Shown piece by piece: positions 32,875 through 42,304 of a stretch of DNA of 46,180 bases. This stretch comes from Candidatus Latescibacterota bacterium (GTDB lineage: Bacteria; Latescibacterota; UBA2968; GCA-2709665). Positions within the stretch are counted from its first letter, which is position 1. Each line of letters starts with the position of its first letter. A program made the position numbers and the translations under genes. The notes under the pieces were generated by a model, which saw only the letters and a list, made by a program, of their open reading frames with translations, did not search any database and was not told where the DNA came from. The DNA lies in assembly GCA_012271065.1 (NCBI GenBank), contig JAAXHE010000107.1:1-46180 (forward strand), read 5' to 3'.

Positions 32875-35790
32875 ATGTACAGGTTGCGATGCGCTTCTTC
32901 GGCACTACTCTTCGCCGCATTTCTGGGCTTATTCGCTTCCAGCGCAGACGGTGGATACACACGCATCAGCGAACCGGGCGCCGACGATCCGATGGCGGTG
33001 CACATCTTCCGCCTGGACAACGGCCTCACGGTCTATCTCACGGAAAACCGTCAGACACCCCGGTTTTACGCGGAGATCGTCGTTCGGGCGGGCAGCAAAC
33101 ACGACCCGGCCGAATCCACCGGCCTGGCGCACTACCTGGAACACATGCTGTTCAAGGGCACGACGAGCATCGGCTCCCTGGATTACGAAAAGGAAAGAGC
33201 GCATCTCGACAACATCACCCGTCTCTACGAGGAGCATTTCAGCGAAACCGACCCTGAAAAGCGGAAGGCCATTTACGCCGAGATCAACAAGCAATCCCAG
33301 CTTGCCGCCCAATACGCCATTCCGAATGAAATCGACAAACTCTACAAGGCCATGGGCGGCACCGGTCTCAACGCGCACACCTGGCACGAAGAGACCGTGT
33401 ACAGAATCAATCTGCCCGCCAACAGATTGCGCCACTGGGCTGTAATCGAATCCGAACGCTTCAGGAACTCCGTCTTCCGGCTCTTTCAGTCGGAACTCGA
33501 GACCGTCTACGAAGAAAAAAACCGGTCCATGGACAACAAGGACCGGGCGATCATCTACGCCGTGGCCGATCGGCTCTACAAGGTGCATCCCTACGGCCAG
33601 CAGACCACGATCGGGAAAGTGGAACACCTGAAGAATCCGTCGCTGAAAAACATGTACTGGTTCTACAACACCTATTACGTCCCGAACAATATGGCGATCG
33701 CGATATCGGGCGATATCCGGATCGACGAAACCATAAAACTGATCGACCAGCACTTCTCGGCATGGGAGCCCAGGCCGCTTCCGCAGTTGCCGGACTGGAA
33801 GGAGGCGCCCCTCAGCGGCGCCGAGCGGGTGCAGGTCAGGTTCCAGGGTGAGGAATACGTGCTTCTGGCGTTCAGGACGGCATCCAGGAGCCATCAGGAC
33901 GCGGACGCGCTGAGACTCCTGGATATGATTCTGGATAACGCCACCGCCGGACTGATCAACCTGAATCTCAACCAGAAACAGAAGGTCCGGCGGGCGGGAT
34001 CGTATCCCTCGCTGTACAACGATAGCGGCGCACAGTTTCTCTGGGGCATTCCAAAGAAGGATCAGGCTCTCGAGGAAGTGGAACAGCTGCTGCTCGATCA
34101 GCTTGAAATCATAAAGGGCGGGCGTTTTGAAGACTGGATTCTGCCCGCGATCGTTACCGACTTCAAAAAGAACAACAAGAGGGAGTTGGAGTCGGACAAT
34201 GCCCGGGTGCGCCGGATCCGCAATTCGTTTCTGGCGTATCACGACTGGAACCATACGGTCAATGAGATCGCCCGTCTGGAGCGGGTCACCAAAGACGACG
34301 TGGTCCGCGTCGCGCGGACATATTTCGCGGACAATTACGTTGCCGGATACCGGGTCGATGAACAGCACGAAATTCCAAAGATCGAGAAGCCCCGGATCGA
34401 CAAGATCAACATCGACGCCACCCGCCAGTCGGCTTTTGCCGGCAACGTGCTGGCGATGCCGGTCGAGGAGATCGAACCCTCCTTCGTCGACCCGGGCAAA
34501 GACTATCAGATTGCGGATTACCACGATGGCGTCCGGCTCTATTACTCCCGGAACCCCATCAACGATCTCTTCACACTGACGTTCACCGCAGACCTGGGCA
34601 ACAACCAGAACAACAGGATGGGGATGGCCGCCCGGTTGCTCGACAAGTCCGGTACCGGACGTCACGACGCCGAAGCCCTGAAGAAGGAGTGGTACAAAAT
34701 CGGCACTGAATTCTCGATGCGGGCGGGCAACAACGAAACCAGCGTAACCATCTCCGGGCTGGACGAAAACATCGAGGCTTCGCTTTCTCTTATGGCGGAA
34801 CTTGCCAATAACCCATCCGCGGACAAGTCGACCCTTGACGAACTCGTGAAGATCGTCCTGGCAGAACGCGAAGACGCGAAAAAGAACCACCGCACCATTC
34901 AGGGCGGCGTTGTTCTCTTCAACAGATACGGCGAGGACTCCCGATATCTGCGCGCGTTGCCCAACGAAGCCCTGCGGGAACTCGCCGTAGAGGAACTTCA
35001 CGGACTGGTCCGTGGCCTGTTCAAACACAAACACACCATCGCCTATACCGGTTCTCTTCCTTTACAACAGGTCCTGGCGGCTCTGAAAAAACATCATCGG
35101 ATCCCGGGTTCGCTCGAGGACCCGCCGCCGTACAAGTTCTACAAGGCCCGGACTCCCGAACGGACCGAGATTCGCTTCTTCCACAAGCCGCTTGCGCAGG
35201 CCCTCGTTTATATAGAATTCGGCGATGAGGATTTCAACGAGGCGTCCGTCCCCGCGACCGAACTCTATAACAGCTATTTTGGCGGCGGGATGAGCGGGAT
35301 CGTCTTCCAGGAACTGCGGGAAGCACGCGCGCTGGCTTACTCGGCGTGGGCGCGATATTTCAATGGCAACCGGAAGGGAGACCAGAATACCCTGGCGGGT
35401 TCCATCGCCTGCCAGCCCGACAAGACGATCGAAGCCGTCGAAGCGTTTATGGGCCTGATAGACGACATGCCGGTTACGCCCGAGCGATTCGAAGAAGCCC
35501 GCACCTCCATTCTGAACCGATATCGCACAAACAAGATCAGCTTCCGGCAGGTCCTGGGCTCCGTGCGTTCCTGGGAACGGCTGGGCGTTCCCGTGGATCC
35601 CCGAAAGTCGCGATTCAAGAGAATCCGGGCCGCCGAAATGGACGATATGCTGGCGTTCTACGGCAAGAACCTGAAGAACCGGGTGAAACTGATCTCCATC
35701 GTGGGAGACAAAGACAAAATCGACCTCGCTGCGCTGGAAAAATACGGTTCCGTCAGCGAGGTCGGTTTAAAGGACATCTTCGTATTCTGA
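32875..35790 (+). CDS. exported M16-family zinc metallopeptidase (two-domain)
   Basis: A 971-residue periplasmic peptidase. ATG 32875, after GAGGGAGA, begins a signal peptide (1-25, cleavage near SADGG). The inverted zinc motif HYLEH (His86, Glu89, His90) is intact in the first domain and the downstream third-ligand region ETVYEEKNRSMDNKD is present. The second, inactive M16 domain includes FQELREARALAYSAWA near the C-terminus, the usual Arg/Tyr-containing part that closes the chamber. Length matches full pitrilysin-like single-chain enzymes. It degrades peptides. It has its own promoter and is monocistronic or followed by the MDR gene after 117 nt. Confidence 0.92.
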   Translation: MYRLRCASSALLFAAFLGLFASSADGGYTRISEPGADDPMAVHIFRLDNGLTVYLTENRQTPRFYAEIVVRAGSKHDPAESTGLAHYLEHMLFKGTTSIGSLDYEKERAHLDNITRLYEEHFSETDPEKRKAIYAEINKQSQLAAQYAIPNEIDKLYKAMGGTGLNAHTWHEETVYRINLPANRLRHWAVIESERFRNSVFRLFQSELETVYEEKNRSMDNKDRAIIYAVADRLYKVHPYGQQTTIGKVEHLKNPSLKNMYWFYNTYYVPNNMAIAISGDIRIDETIKLIDQHFSAWEPRPLPQLPDWKEAPLSGAERVQVRFQGEEYVLLAFRTASRSHQDADALRLLDMILDNATAGLINLNLNQKQKVRRAGSYPSLYNDSGAQFLWGIPKKDQALEEVEQLLLDQLEIIKGGRFEDWILPAIVTDFKKNNKRELESDNARVRRIRNSFLAYHDWNHTVNEIARLERVTKDDVVRVARTYFADNYVAGYRVDEQHEIPKIEKPRIDKINIDATRQSAFAGNVLAMPVEEIEPSFVDPGKDYQIADYHDGVRLYYSRNPINDLFTLTFTADLGNNQNNRMGMAARLLDKSGTGRHDAEALKKEWYKIGTEFSMRAGNNETSVTISGLDENIEASLSLMAELANNPSADKSTLDELVKIVLAEREDAKKNHRTIQGGVVLFNRYGEDSRYLRALPNEALRELAVEELHGLVRGLFKHKHTIAYTGSLPLQQVLAALKKHHRIPGSLEDPPPYKFYKARTPERTEIRFFHKPLAQALVYIEFGDEDFNEASVPATELYNSYFGGGMSGIVFQELREARALAYSAWARYFNGNRKGDQNTLAGSIACQPDKTIEAVEAFMGLIDDMPVTPERFEEARTSILNRYRTNKISFRQVLGSVRSWERLGVPVDPRKSRFKRIRAAEMDDMLAFYGKNLKNRVKLISIVGDKDKIDLAALEKYGSVSEVGLKDIFVF

Positions 35791-35907
35791 TCCGGGTGAA
35801 ACTCGAAGCCGGCTTCGCCCGCCCTAATTTCGATTTGGGAACTCTGACGAACGCGCATCCCCAAACCGAATGCCAACCGCAACCTCATCCATCTCCGGGA
35901 GTGATCA

Positions 35908-36882
35908 TTGACGCGCATGAAGCAACTTCAGAAACTGGCTGGCTTCGGCAATGTTCGGATGATCGAAGTCGAACGGCCGGAACCGGGTCCCGGACAGGTG
36001 CTGGTGGAGGTCAAGCGCAGCCTGATCAGCCGGGGGTCGGAACTGTTTCGCCGTTATGTATTGGAAGAATCGGTTAGCCCGGACATAATGGGATATTCTG
36101 ATGCAGGCGAGGTCGTCGCCGTTGGACCCGGTATCGTTGACTTTTCGGTTGGCCAGCGCGTGATGGTCAGCGGACCCCACGCCCAATATGTCCTGGGGCT
36201 CGCATCTGGACGGGAGAAGGGCGCATTTGCGTTGCCCGATGACCTGACCTACGAAGCGGCAACCTTCCTTCCGCTGGCAACCAGTTCCATATTGTGGATG
36301 CTCACAACGCCGATCGAACCGGGGCAGACCGCGGTTATTCTGGGCCAGGGCATCGTCGGCAGTCTCTGCGCCCAGATCATCAGAAAAAGAGATCCGGGCA
36401 GGGTGATCGTCGTTGACGCCTACCCGCTACGCTGTGAGATTGCCCGTAAACTCGGCCCCGACGCGGTCATCGACGTCTCCCGGACGGACCCGGTGGCCGA
36501 GGTTCTGCGTCTTACCGATGGTGCCGGCGCGGACGTGGTTGTCGAGTGTGTGGGCGGCAACATGGGCATCCGTTCCTTCCGACAGGCCCAGCAGATGCTG
36601 GCGCCCGGAGGCGCGATTCACCTGATTGCGAAGTATCAGGGTGGACCGCTTCCGCTCCTTGGCGACAACTTCATGGGCAAGTTGCTCGTGGCGGGTATCC
36701 GCACGGACCATTCCCGGGAATCGTGTATGGAGCAGGCCTCCCGGATGCTGGCCGACGGACGCATTCGGATCTCGGAACTGATCACCCATCGCCTGCCCTG
36801 GGAGCAGACACCCGACGCGTACCACCAGCTTTACAACGATCCGGATAAAGCCTTGGGGGTGGTACTTCAGTGGGATTCGTGA
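35908..36882 (+). CDS. medium-chain dehydrogenase/reductase lacking catalytic zinc ligands
   Basis: A 324-residue MDR protein. TTG 35908 is favoured by GGAG ending 6 nt upstream; ATG 35917 is the alternative. The GroES-like N-terminal domain has SRGSELFRRYV where alcohol dehydrogenases have the zinc-binding Cys-Gly-x-Asp, and the later His-Glu pair is also absent (DIMGYSDAGEVV). It is therefore zinc-independent. The Rossmann domain contains VILGQGIVGSLCAQ and DGAGADVVVECVGG. Relatives include oxidoreductases for cyclitols and BchC-like proteins. Substrate unknown. Confidence 0.87.
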   Translation: MTRMKQLQKLAGFGNVRMIEVERPEPGPGQVLVEVKRSLISRGSELFRRYVLEESVSPDIMGYSDAGEVVAVGPGIVDFSVGQRVMVSGPHAQYVLGLASGREKGAFALPDDLTYEAATFLPLATSSILWMLTTPIEPGQTAVILGQGIVGSLCAQIIRKRDPGRVIVVDAYPLRCEIARKLGPDAVIDVSRTDPVAEVLRLTDGAGADVVVECVGGNMGIRSFRQAQQMLAPGGAIHLIAKYQGGPLPLLGDNFMGKLLVAGIRTDHSRESCMEQASRMLADGRIRISELITHRLPWEQTPDAYHQLYNDPDKALGVVLQWDS

Positions 36883-37022
36883 GGCCGCTCGTGTCCTGTG
36901 ATTGTCTGCCGCCATACACACAGCACATAAAGTCACAGGGTATTCGCCGCGCGGCGGCGGAAAACCGTCCTCCTCGCACGATAGACTTCAACATCGATCC
37001 CGTTGAACCCCCACATCTCCTG

Positions 37023-38246
37023 TTACGAAGCCCATCCCGCGATGAAATCCGAGGTCGTGAAATCCTCCGGCATTACGTTGAAGTGGTATTTCATCGGCCC
37101 TGACTGAAAGCCGGGTACGAAATGCTCCGCGTCCGACCGGAGCATCCTGTCCAGCGGTTCGAACCGTCTCCACAACGTCTCCGCTTCCGATGCGCTGAAT
37201 CGTCTTGCGAATTCCGGACCCCAGTTGAGCGTAATCGGATGGGCCCCCCGAAGCCGGCGGGAGAGTTCGTCCGGAACGTCGGGGTGCGGGGCGTTTTTTG
37301 CGAGCCGGATCGCCAGAGCCGCCTTGCACATGAAGACGGTGGAGAGCAGCCTTCCCTTTTCGCCTCTGTGGGGATGGAGCCGGTTCAACGCCTCCACGTA
37401 CCCATCACCGTCGCATTCGACAACCGCCTTGAGCGCTTCCTCCGAAAACCTCATCATCTCCTGCCTCCGGTCATTCCATCGCCCGAATGCGGCGGCGGCT
37501 CCCGCGGAAAGGTGTTCCACGAAAGAAAGATCGTCGATCGACGTATGCGAGGAGAATCCGCCGTGAACGGTCCGTCTCAACCTGGGGCTGTAATTGCTGC
37601 CCCAGTGGAGTAACGGGAGGATGTAGACAACGCCGTCTCCGCCTTCGAGGTGGGTCCGGACGCCGTTCGGCAATGGCTGGCACGGATCGGCCAGCAGGTA
37701 CTCGTTTTCCTCTTTCGTGTTGAACCGGATATGGCTGCCGGGGATCACCCACAGGACGTTGTCGTCGTAGAGGGGTATGTTCCACTGAACGTAACGGGGT
37801 CCCCCTTCGAGGATGTCGTCGATGTACCCCTGGAGGGGGGCGGTGTCGATCGGGTGGTGATCGCGATGCCATTTCGCGGGCCCGTGGTCCCGAACCGGAT
37901 TGCACATCATCATCATTTCGGTTACCGACGCGTCTGCAACGCCCAGAAGCTGTGAACTGATGCCGTGAATGTTCGGCTCGAGCCACACCTCCGCGGCCTG
38001 CGCCGTCTCCCGGCTGATTCCGCTGACCAGCGGCGGCCGGTTGAGCATCAGGCGGGGCTGCGGACTGGACTCCCACTCGCCTCCCGGCGGGTCTCCTTCC
38101 TTTCGCATGGCCTTCCAGTTTTCGCGCTGCCGGTTCACGAGCGATTCATAGGCCCGACGGACTTCCTCCAGCTTTTCCCCGGGAATGGCTTCCTTTACCA
38201 CAAGGTAGCCCTCTTCCAGGAATCGATCCCGATCTATCGACTTCAT
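37023..38246 (-). CDS. phytanoyl-CoA dioxygenase (PhyH) family protein, long form
   Basis: A 407-residue Fe(II)/2-oxoglutarate oxygenase. ATG 38246 is placed by AGGAGG 7 nt upstream. Iron ligands are His127 and Asp129 in KWHRDHHP and His214 in PLLHWGSN, with Arg222-225 nearby to bind 2-oxoglutarate. The ~150 residues after the core are a helical extension not present in the short PhyH protein at 11.1 kb. It lies 17 nt after another PhyH gene and downstream of the RND operon, on the same strand. Substrate unknown; paired PhyH genes often tailor the same small molecule. Confidence 0.88.
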   Translation of the reverse strand: MKSIDRDRFLEEGYLVVKEAIPGEKLEEVRRAYESLVNRQRENWKAMRKEGDPPGGEWESSPQPRLMLNRPPLVSGISRETAQAAEVWLEPNIHGISSQLLGVADASVTEMMMMCNPVRDHGPAKWHRDHHPIDTAPLQGYIDDILEGGPRYVQWNIPLYDDNVLWVIPGSHIRFNTKEENEYLLADPCQPLPNGVRTHLEGGDGVVYILPLLHWGSNYSPRLRRTVHGGFSSHTSIDDLSFVEHLSAGAAAAFGRWNDRRQEMMRFSEEALKAVVECDGDGYVEALNRLHPHRGEKGRLLSTVFMCKAALAIRLAKNAPHPDVPDELSRRLRGAHPITLNWGPEFARRFSASEAETLWRRFEPLDRMLRSDAEHFVPGFQSGPMKYHFNVMPEDFTTSDFIAGWAS

Positions 38247-38263
38247 CCTGCTTCCTCCTGGTG

Positions 38264-39157
38264 TTATCCGGTCGAAGCCCCGATAAACGTCTCGGGCCAC
38301 TTCGGCTCGTAGTTGCTCTCGAAGAGCCAGTCGAAGTCCTCCGGAACGATGTGCGCCCTGTCGGGCCGCAGTTTTCGGCGCAGCTTCGGGAAGAAATCCA
38401 TCAGGGAGTCGCGCTGGCCGTTCGGGAGTCCGCACGGAACGCCGGAGGCCGCCCACGCCGAGAGCATTGCTTTTCGAGGAACCGTGTCCTCATTCTGCCA
38501 GGCCGAGTGCAGGCCGGAACTGCACAGAATCAGCATCTGCCCCCTGCGTGCCACCATGGGTGTCGGTTCCTGCTCCAGCCATGGCAAATCAGTCAGATCG
38601 GGGACATGCTCCGGATAAGCCGGCGCGCCTTCCGGAGGATCCGGGCGCACGCCGTGAACGCGAGGCAGCATAGCCTTATGCTCCGGCGTCAGGACGCGGT
38701 TCCAGTATTCCATGATGGGCCGGTGGCTGCCTGGAAGTATGCGCATCGCGCCGCGATGCTCCGGCACATCGTTGAGCCAGAACCAGAGCTCGGCGCGCAT
38801 CCTGCGGGGCGTCGCCTGAAAGTCGTCCCACGTGGCCTGAATGTCGGTGTGGCATCCTCCGGCCCACTGGTCTCGCACGCTCCCGAAAGGCGCTTTGGCA
38901 GGGGAACGTCCGTGGGGGGACACGCCCCACCACAGATGTACGGCATCCGCGCGCAATAGGTCCATGGCCACTTCTTCAAAATAGGGGTGCTGGAAGACGT
39001 CAAGGTAGTCCGGTTCTTCGTAGAACGGACGGACGCTCGCCGTCAGCCGGTCCCACGCGGCTTCGGCCCGGTCCAGCTCGGCGGTTGTAAACGGGCTGTC
39101 GACAGTGACTGCGCCCTGTTCCTCGTATTGTCTCAGTTCCGATTCTGAAAGTGCCAT
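38264..39157 (-). CDS. phytanoyl-CoA dioxygenase (PhyH) family protein
   Basis: A 297-residue oxygenase, start ATG 39157 after AAAGGAGG. Ligands His103 and Asp105 are in GGCHTDIQATW and His217 in SSGLHSAWQ; Arg228 probably binds 2-oxoglutarate. GSHRPIMEYW is the typical strand following the iron site. It starts only 11 nt after the RND transporter stop, so it may be transcribed with the efflux operon; the second PhyH gene follows directly. Only weak similarity is visible between the two beyond the iron-binding core. Confidence 0.88.
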   Translation of the reverse strand: MALSESELRQYEEQGAVTVDSPFTTAELDRAEAAWDRLTASVRPFYEEPDYLDVFQHPYFEEVAMDLLRADAVHLWWGVSPHGRSPAKAPFGSVRDQWAGGCHTDIQATWDDFQATPRRMRAELWFWLNDVPEHRGAMRILPGSHRPIMEYWNRVLTPEHKAMLPRVHGVRPDPPEGAPAYPEHVPDLTDLPWLEQEPTPMVARRGQMLILCSSGLHSAWQNEDTVPRKAMLSAWAASGVPCGLPNGQRDSLMDFFPKLRRKLRPDRAHIVPEDFDWLFESNYEPKWPETFIGASTG

Positions 39158-39168
39158 CGATGCCTCCT

Positions 39169-42100
39169 TTACGTAACGCGGGCCGTCGGTGCGGGGGCCC
39201 TCTGGCGCGCCTTTCTTCGCTCGCGTTTGATATCGTCCAGGGCCGCCATGAAGCACGGGATGACAAATAACGTCAGGATTGTCGAAACCAGCAATCCGAA
39301 AAGGATGACGTTCGCCAGCGGCGACCAGAGGGCCGACTTCCCTCCGATGCCGATCGCCATCGGCAGCAGGCCAGATATCGTCGTTACCGACGTCAGGATG
39401 ATCGGTCGCAGCCGCAGTCGTCCCGCGTTGACAATGCTCCGCCAGATGTTCGTCACGGAGCCGTCCTTTCTGCGCCGCCTGTTGATGAATGCGACCATGA
39501 CAATGGCGTCGTTTACAACAATACCCGCCAGCCCGACAAACCCGAACATCGCGGTCAGACTGAACGGATTCCCCGAAATCAGCAGGCCGAGCAGCGCGCC
39601 GATGATCGCGAACGGCACTGCAGTCAGGATGACCAGCGGCTGCGCGTACGAGTTGAACTGCGACCCGAGAATCACAAACATCAGGATCAGGCTGATGGCA
39701 AAAAGAGCCGCGATATCTTCGAACGCTTCCATGAAATCCGTGAACTCGCCCCCGATCACGAAGCTCACGTCGGAGTAGTGCGCCTCGATCGACGGAAAGA
39801 TCTCGAGCATTCTGGCGTTGATCCGGTCCAATGACGTTTCGGCTTCATCGACTTCCCCGGTGACGAAAATGGTCCGCTTCTGGTTGAAGCGCTGAATCTG
39901 CGTCCGGCCCGGACCGATCGAGAACGAGACCATGTCCCTCAGCGCCACCGTGCTGCCGCTCGAGTTCGTTACCTGCACGTTCAGCACGTCTTCTACAGCC
40001 GACCGTTCCTTCCGGTCGTACTGCACGATGACGCCCACCTCTTCGTCCCCGTCCCTGAACTTCGTCGCCTCCACGCCGTCGAACGCGTATCGGACGTTCA
40101 GGGCGACCTCCTGCGCCGAAAACCCGTACAGGGCCGCGCGATCTTCGTCCACTTCGATCCGGATCGCGTCCTTGCCCGGCGGGAAATCGTCGGTTACCTC
40201 GAGCGTGCCCGGGATCCGGCGCAGCGAGTCCTGCAGCGCAAGCGCCGCTTCCTTCATCCGATCGAGATAGCGGCCCTGGACCTTCACCGAGATGGGCTTG
40301 CCCTCAGGGGGCCCGCCGGTGAATTTCTCGAAGACGACGGACGCGGGTCCTGCGATGTGCTCCGTGCGCTCCCGGAGCACGGCGATCAGGTCGTCCGACA
40401 CTCTTGCACGCTCTTCCCTGGGCTTCAGCTGTACGATGACCTGGGAGACGCTCTTCCGGGTGACCCACTCGGTGTTGCTCTGCAGCAGGCCGACGTTGGT
40501 GACCACGCCCGCGACGTCCTCATCGGAAAGCCGGAGCGCCTCGGCCTCGTAGGCGCGGGTGACGCGGTCAGACTCCTCCAGGCTGGTTCCTTCAGGGAAC
40601 TTGATGAGCACCTTGAACGCGTCGAATTCCTCGCCGGAATAGAAATCCACCCCGAGAAGCGGAATGAGCATCACAGCCCCGGCCAGCACGACGACAAGGC
40701 ATCCGATAACCCAGTAGCGCCGCCGCAGCGTGCGGACCAGCAGACGACCGTAAATCCTGCGGAGTCTCCTGAAAAACGGCTGTTCGCCCCGCTTGTGTGC
40801 CTTTGACCGCCGGGTCCATTCCGCATAATGGGAAGGTAGCAGGACGAACGCCTCGATGACGGATGCGGCCAGAGCAAGCGCGAAGGTCAGCGGGATGACA
40901 CGCATGAACTTGCCCATCACGTCCGGCAGAAGGATCAATGGGAGGAAAGCGGCGATGTTGGTGCCTACCGAACTGAGGATCGGCTTTGTCACCTCGTCCG
41001 TACCGAGGACCGCGGACTCGCTGGCGCTGCGGCCCCGCAGCCGGTACCGGTGACAGTTCTCGATCACGATGATGGCGTCATCCACGATGATGCCCAGCAC
41101 CATCACCATGGCGAACAGCGTGCTCCCGTTGATGGTGTAACCGGAGAAGCTCAACAGGATAAAGGTAATGAAGAATGAGACGGGTATGCCGAGCGTCGCG
41201 AGGAAGGCGTTCCAGGACCCCAGGAAGAGCCACAGAACGAGTGATATGAGGATCATCCCGGTGATAGCGTTGTTCCGGAGCGCCGCGATCACCCGGTTGA
41301 TGTACACGGAATTGTCGTCGGTAAAGCTGAAGCTGATTCCGTCCGGTACACGTTCCTCATAGCGGCTGACCGTTTCCTTGACGGCCAGGATGACGTCGTT
41401 CGTATTGGCGTCGGTCGTCTTCGACAATGAAAACGTGATTGAAGGTTCGCCGTTCAGCCTGGAAAGCACCCTGGGCTCTTCGCGGCGGTCCTTGACCCTC
41501 GCGACGTCACGGATTCTTACGGTCTCCCCGCCCGGCGCCGCCCGGATGATCGTCTCGCGAATCTCCTCCACGCTCCGGTACTCGGCCAGCGACCGGATCG
41601 CGTATTCCTTTGCACGGTAGGTGAGGGTACCCCCGGGTACGTTCAGGTTTCTCGCCTGCAGCGCCCGGACCACGTCCAGGACCGACAGACCGCGGGCAGT
41701 CAGCCTGGTGGGGTCCACCTCGATCCAGATTTCACGCTCGGGAAGGCCGGAAACCTGGCTCCGGGCGACACCCGATATGTTCTTCAGGTCCTCTTCGAGA
41801 TCCTCAGCGACAATCTGCGCGTTCTCTTCCGGAATCGTATATGCCATGTTGACTGTGAGAATGGGCAGGAAATCGCCGCTGTCGAAGTCGTCCACGTCCG
41901 GGTCCTCGGCCTCTTCCGGAAGGTCCACCCGGTCGATACGCGCCTTGAGGTCCGTGTAGATCTCCCTGAATTCCGACTCCGACATGTCTTCGAACTTGAT
42001 CAGGAACAGGGCCAGCCCTTCGCCCGCCGAGGACTGCAGTTCATCGAGCTTGTCCAGATCGTGGATCTCCGCTTCGACGGGTTCTACAATCAGGCTCTCC

Positions 42101-42276
42101 ACCTCTTCAGGACTCGCGCCCGGGTACGGAATCGAGACAATCACCCAGTTGAAGTCAATCTGAGGGTTCAATTCCTGCGGCATGCTGACGAGACTGATCG
42201 CGCCAAAGCAGAACAGTCCGACCATGACCAGGTTCACAAAAACCGGATTTCGGACTGAGAATTTCGCTATCGACAT
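39169..42276 (-). CDS. RND-family efflux transporter (HAE1/AcrB-like inner-membrane pump)
   Basis: A 1035-residue proton-driven pump with the full RND layout: first membrane helix at about 10-30, a large periplasmic domain, six helices, a second periplasmic domain and five to six C-terminal helices. GIIVDDAIIVIEN in helix four carries the paired acidic residues of the proton relay, and GLAGIVVNDAIVMVAFINRRRRKDG is the matching repeat in the second half. Length is normal. It lies downstream of the adaptor (28-nt gap) in the order OMF-MFP-RND. The sequence resembles the broad uncharacterised HAE branch, so the exported compound is unknown. Confidence 0.93.
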   Translation of the reverse strand: MSIAKFSVRNPVFVNLVMVGLFCFGAISLVSMPQELNPQIDFNWVIVSIPYPGASPEEVESLIVEPVEAEIHDLDKLDELQSSAGEGLALFLIKFEDMSESEFREIYTDLKARIDRVDLPEEAEDPDVDDFDSGDFLPILTVNMAYTIPEENAQIVAEDLEEDLKNISGVARSQVSGLPEREIWIEVDPTRLTARGLSVLDVVRALQARNLNVPGGTLTYRAKEYAIRSLAEYRSVEEIRETIIRAAPGGETVRIRDVARVKDRREEPRVLSRLNGEPSITFSLSKTTDANTNDVILAVKETVSRYEERVPDGISFSFTDDNSVYINRVIAALRNNAITGMILISLVLWLFLGSWNAFLATLGIPVSFFITFILLSFSGYTINGSTLFAMVMVLGIIVDDAIIVIENCHRYRLRGRSASESAVLGTDEVTKPILSSVGTNIAAFLPLILLPDVMGKFMRVIPLTFALALAASVIEAFVLLPSHYAEWTRRSKAHKRGEQPFFRRLRRIYGRLLVRTLRRRYWVIGCLVVVLAGAVMLIPLLGVDFYSGEEFDAFKVLIKFPEGTSLEESDRVTRAYEAEALRLSDEDVAGVVTNVGLLQSNTEWVTRKSVSQVIVQLKPREERARVSDDLIAVLRERTEHIAGPASVVFEKFTGGPPEGKPISVKVQGRYLDRMKEAALALQDSLRRIPGTLEVTDDFPPGKDAIRIEVDEDRAALYGFSAQEVALNVRYAFDGVEATKFRDGDEEVGVIVQYDRKERSAVEDVLNVQVTNSSGSTVALRDMVSFSIGPGRTQIQRFNQKRTIFVTGEVDEAETSLDRINARMLEIFPSIEAHYSDVSFVIGGEFTDFMEAFEDIAALFAISLILMFVILGSQFNSYAQPLVILTAVPFAIIGALLGLLISGNPFSLTAMFGFVGLAGIVVNDAIVMVAFINRRRRKDGSVTNIWRSIVNAGRLRLRPIILTSVTTISGLLPMAIGIGGKSALWSPLANVILFGLLVSTILTLFVIPCFMAALDDIKRERRKARQRAPAPTARVT

Positions 42277-42304
42277 ATCAGGAATGCCTCACGTTTCAAC
42301 ATGC

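Noticed and set aside
32929..35034. 701-codon minus-strand open frame opposite the M16 peptidase
   Set aside because: Shadow of the M16 coding frame in GC-rich DNA; no motif, signal peptide or start site.
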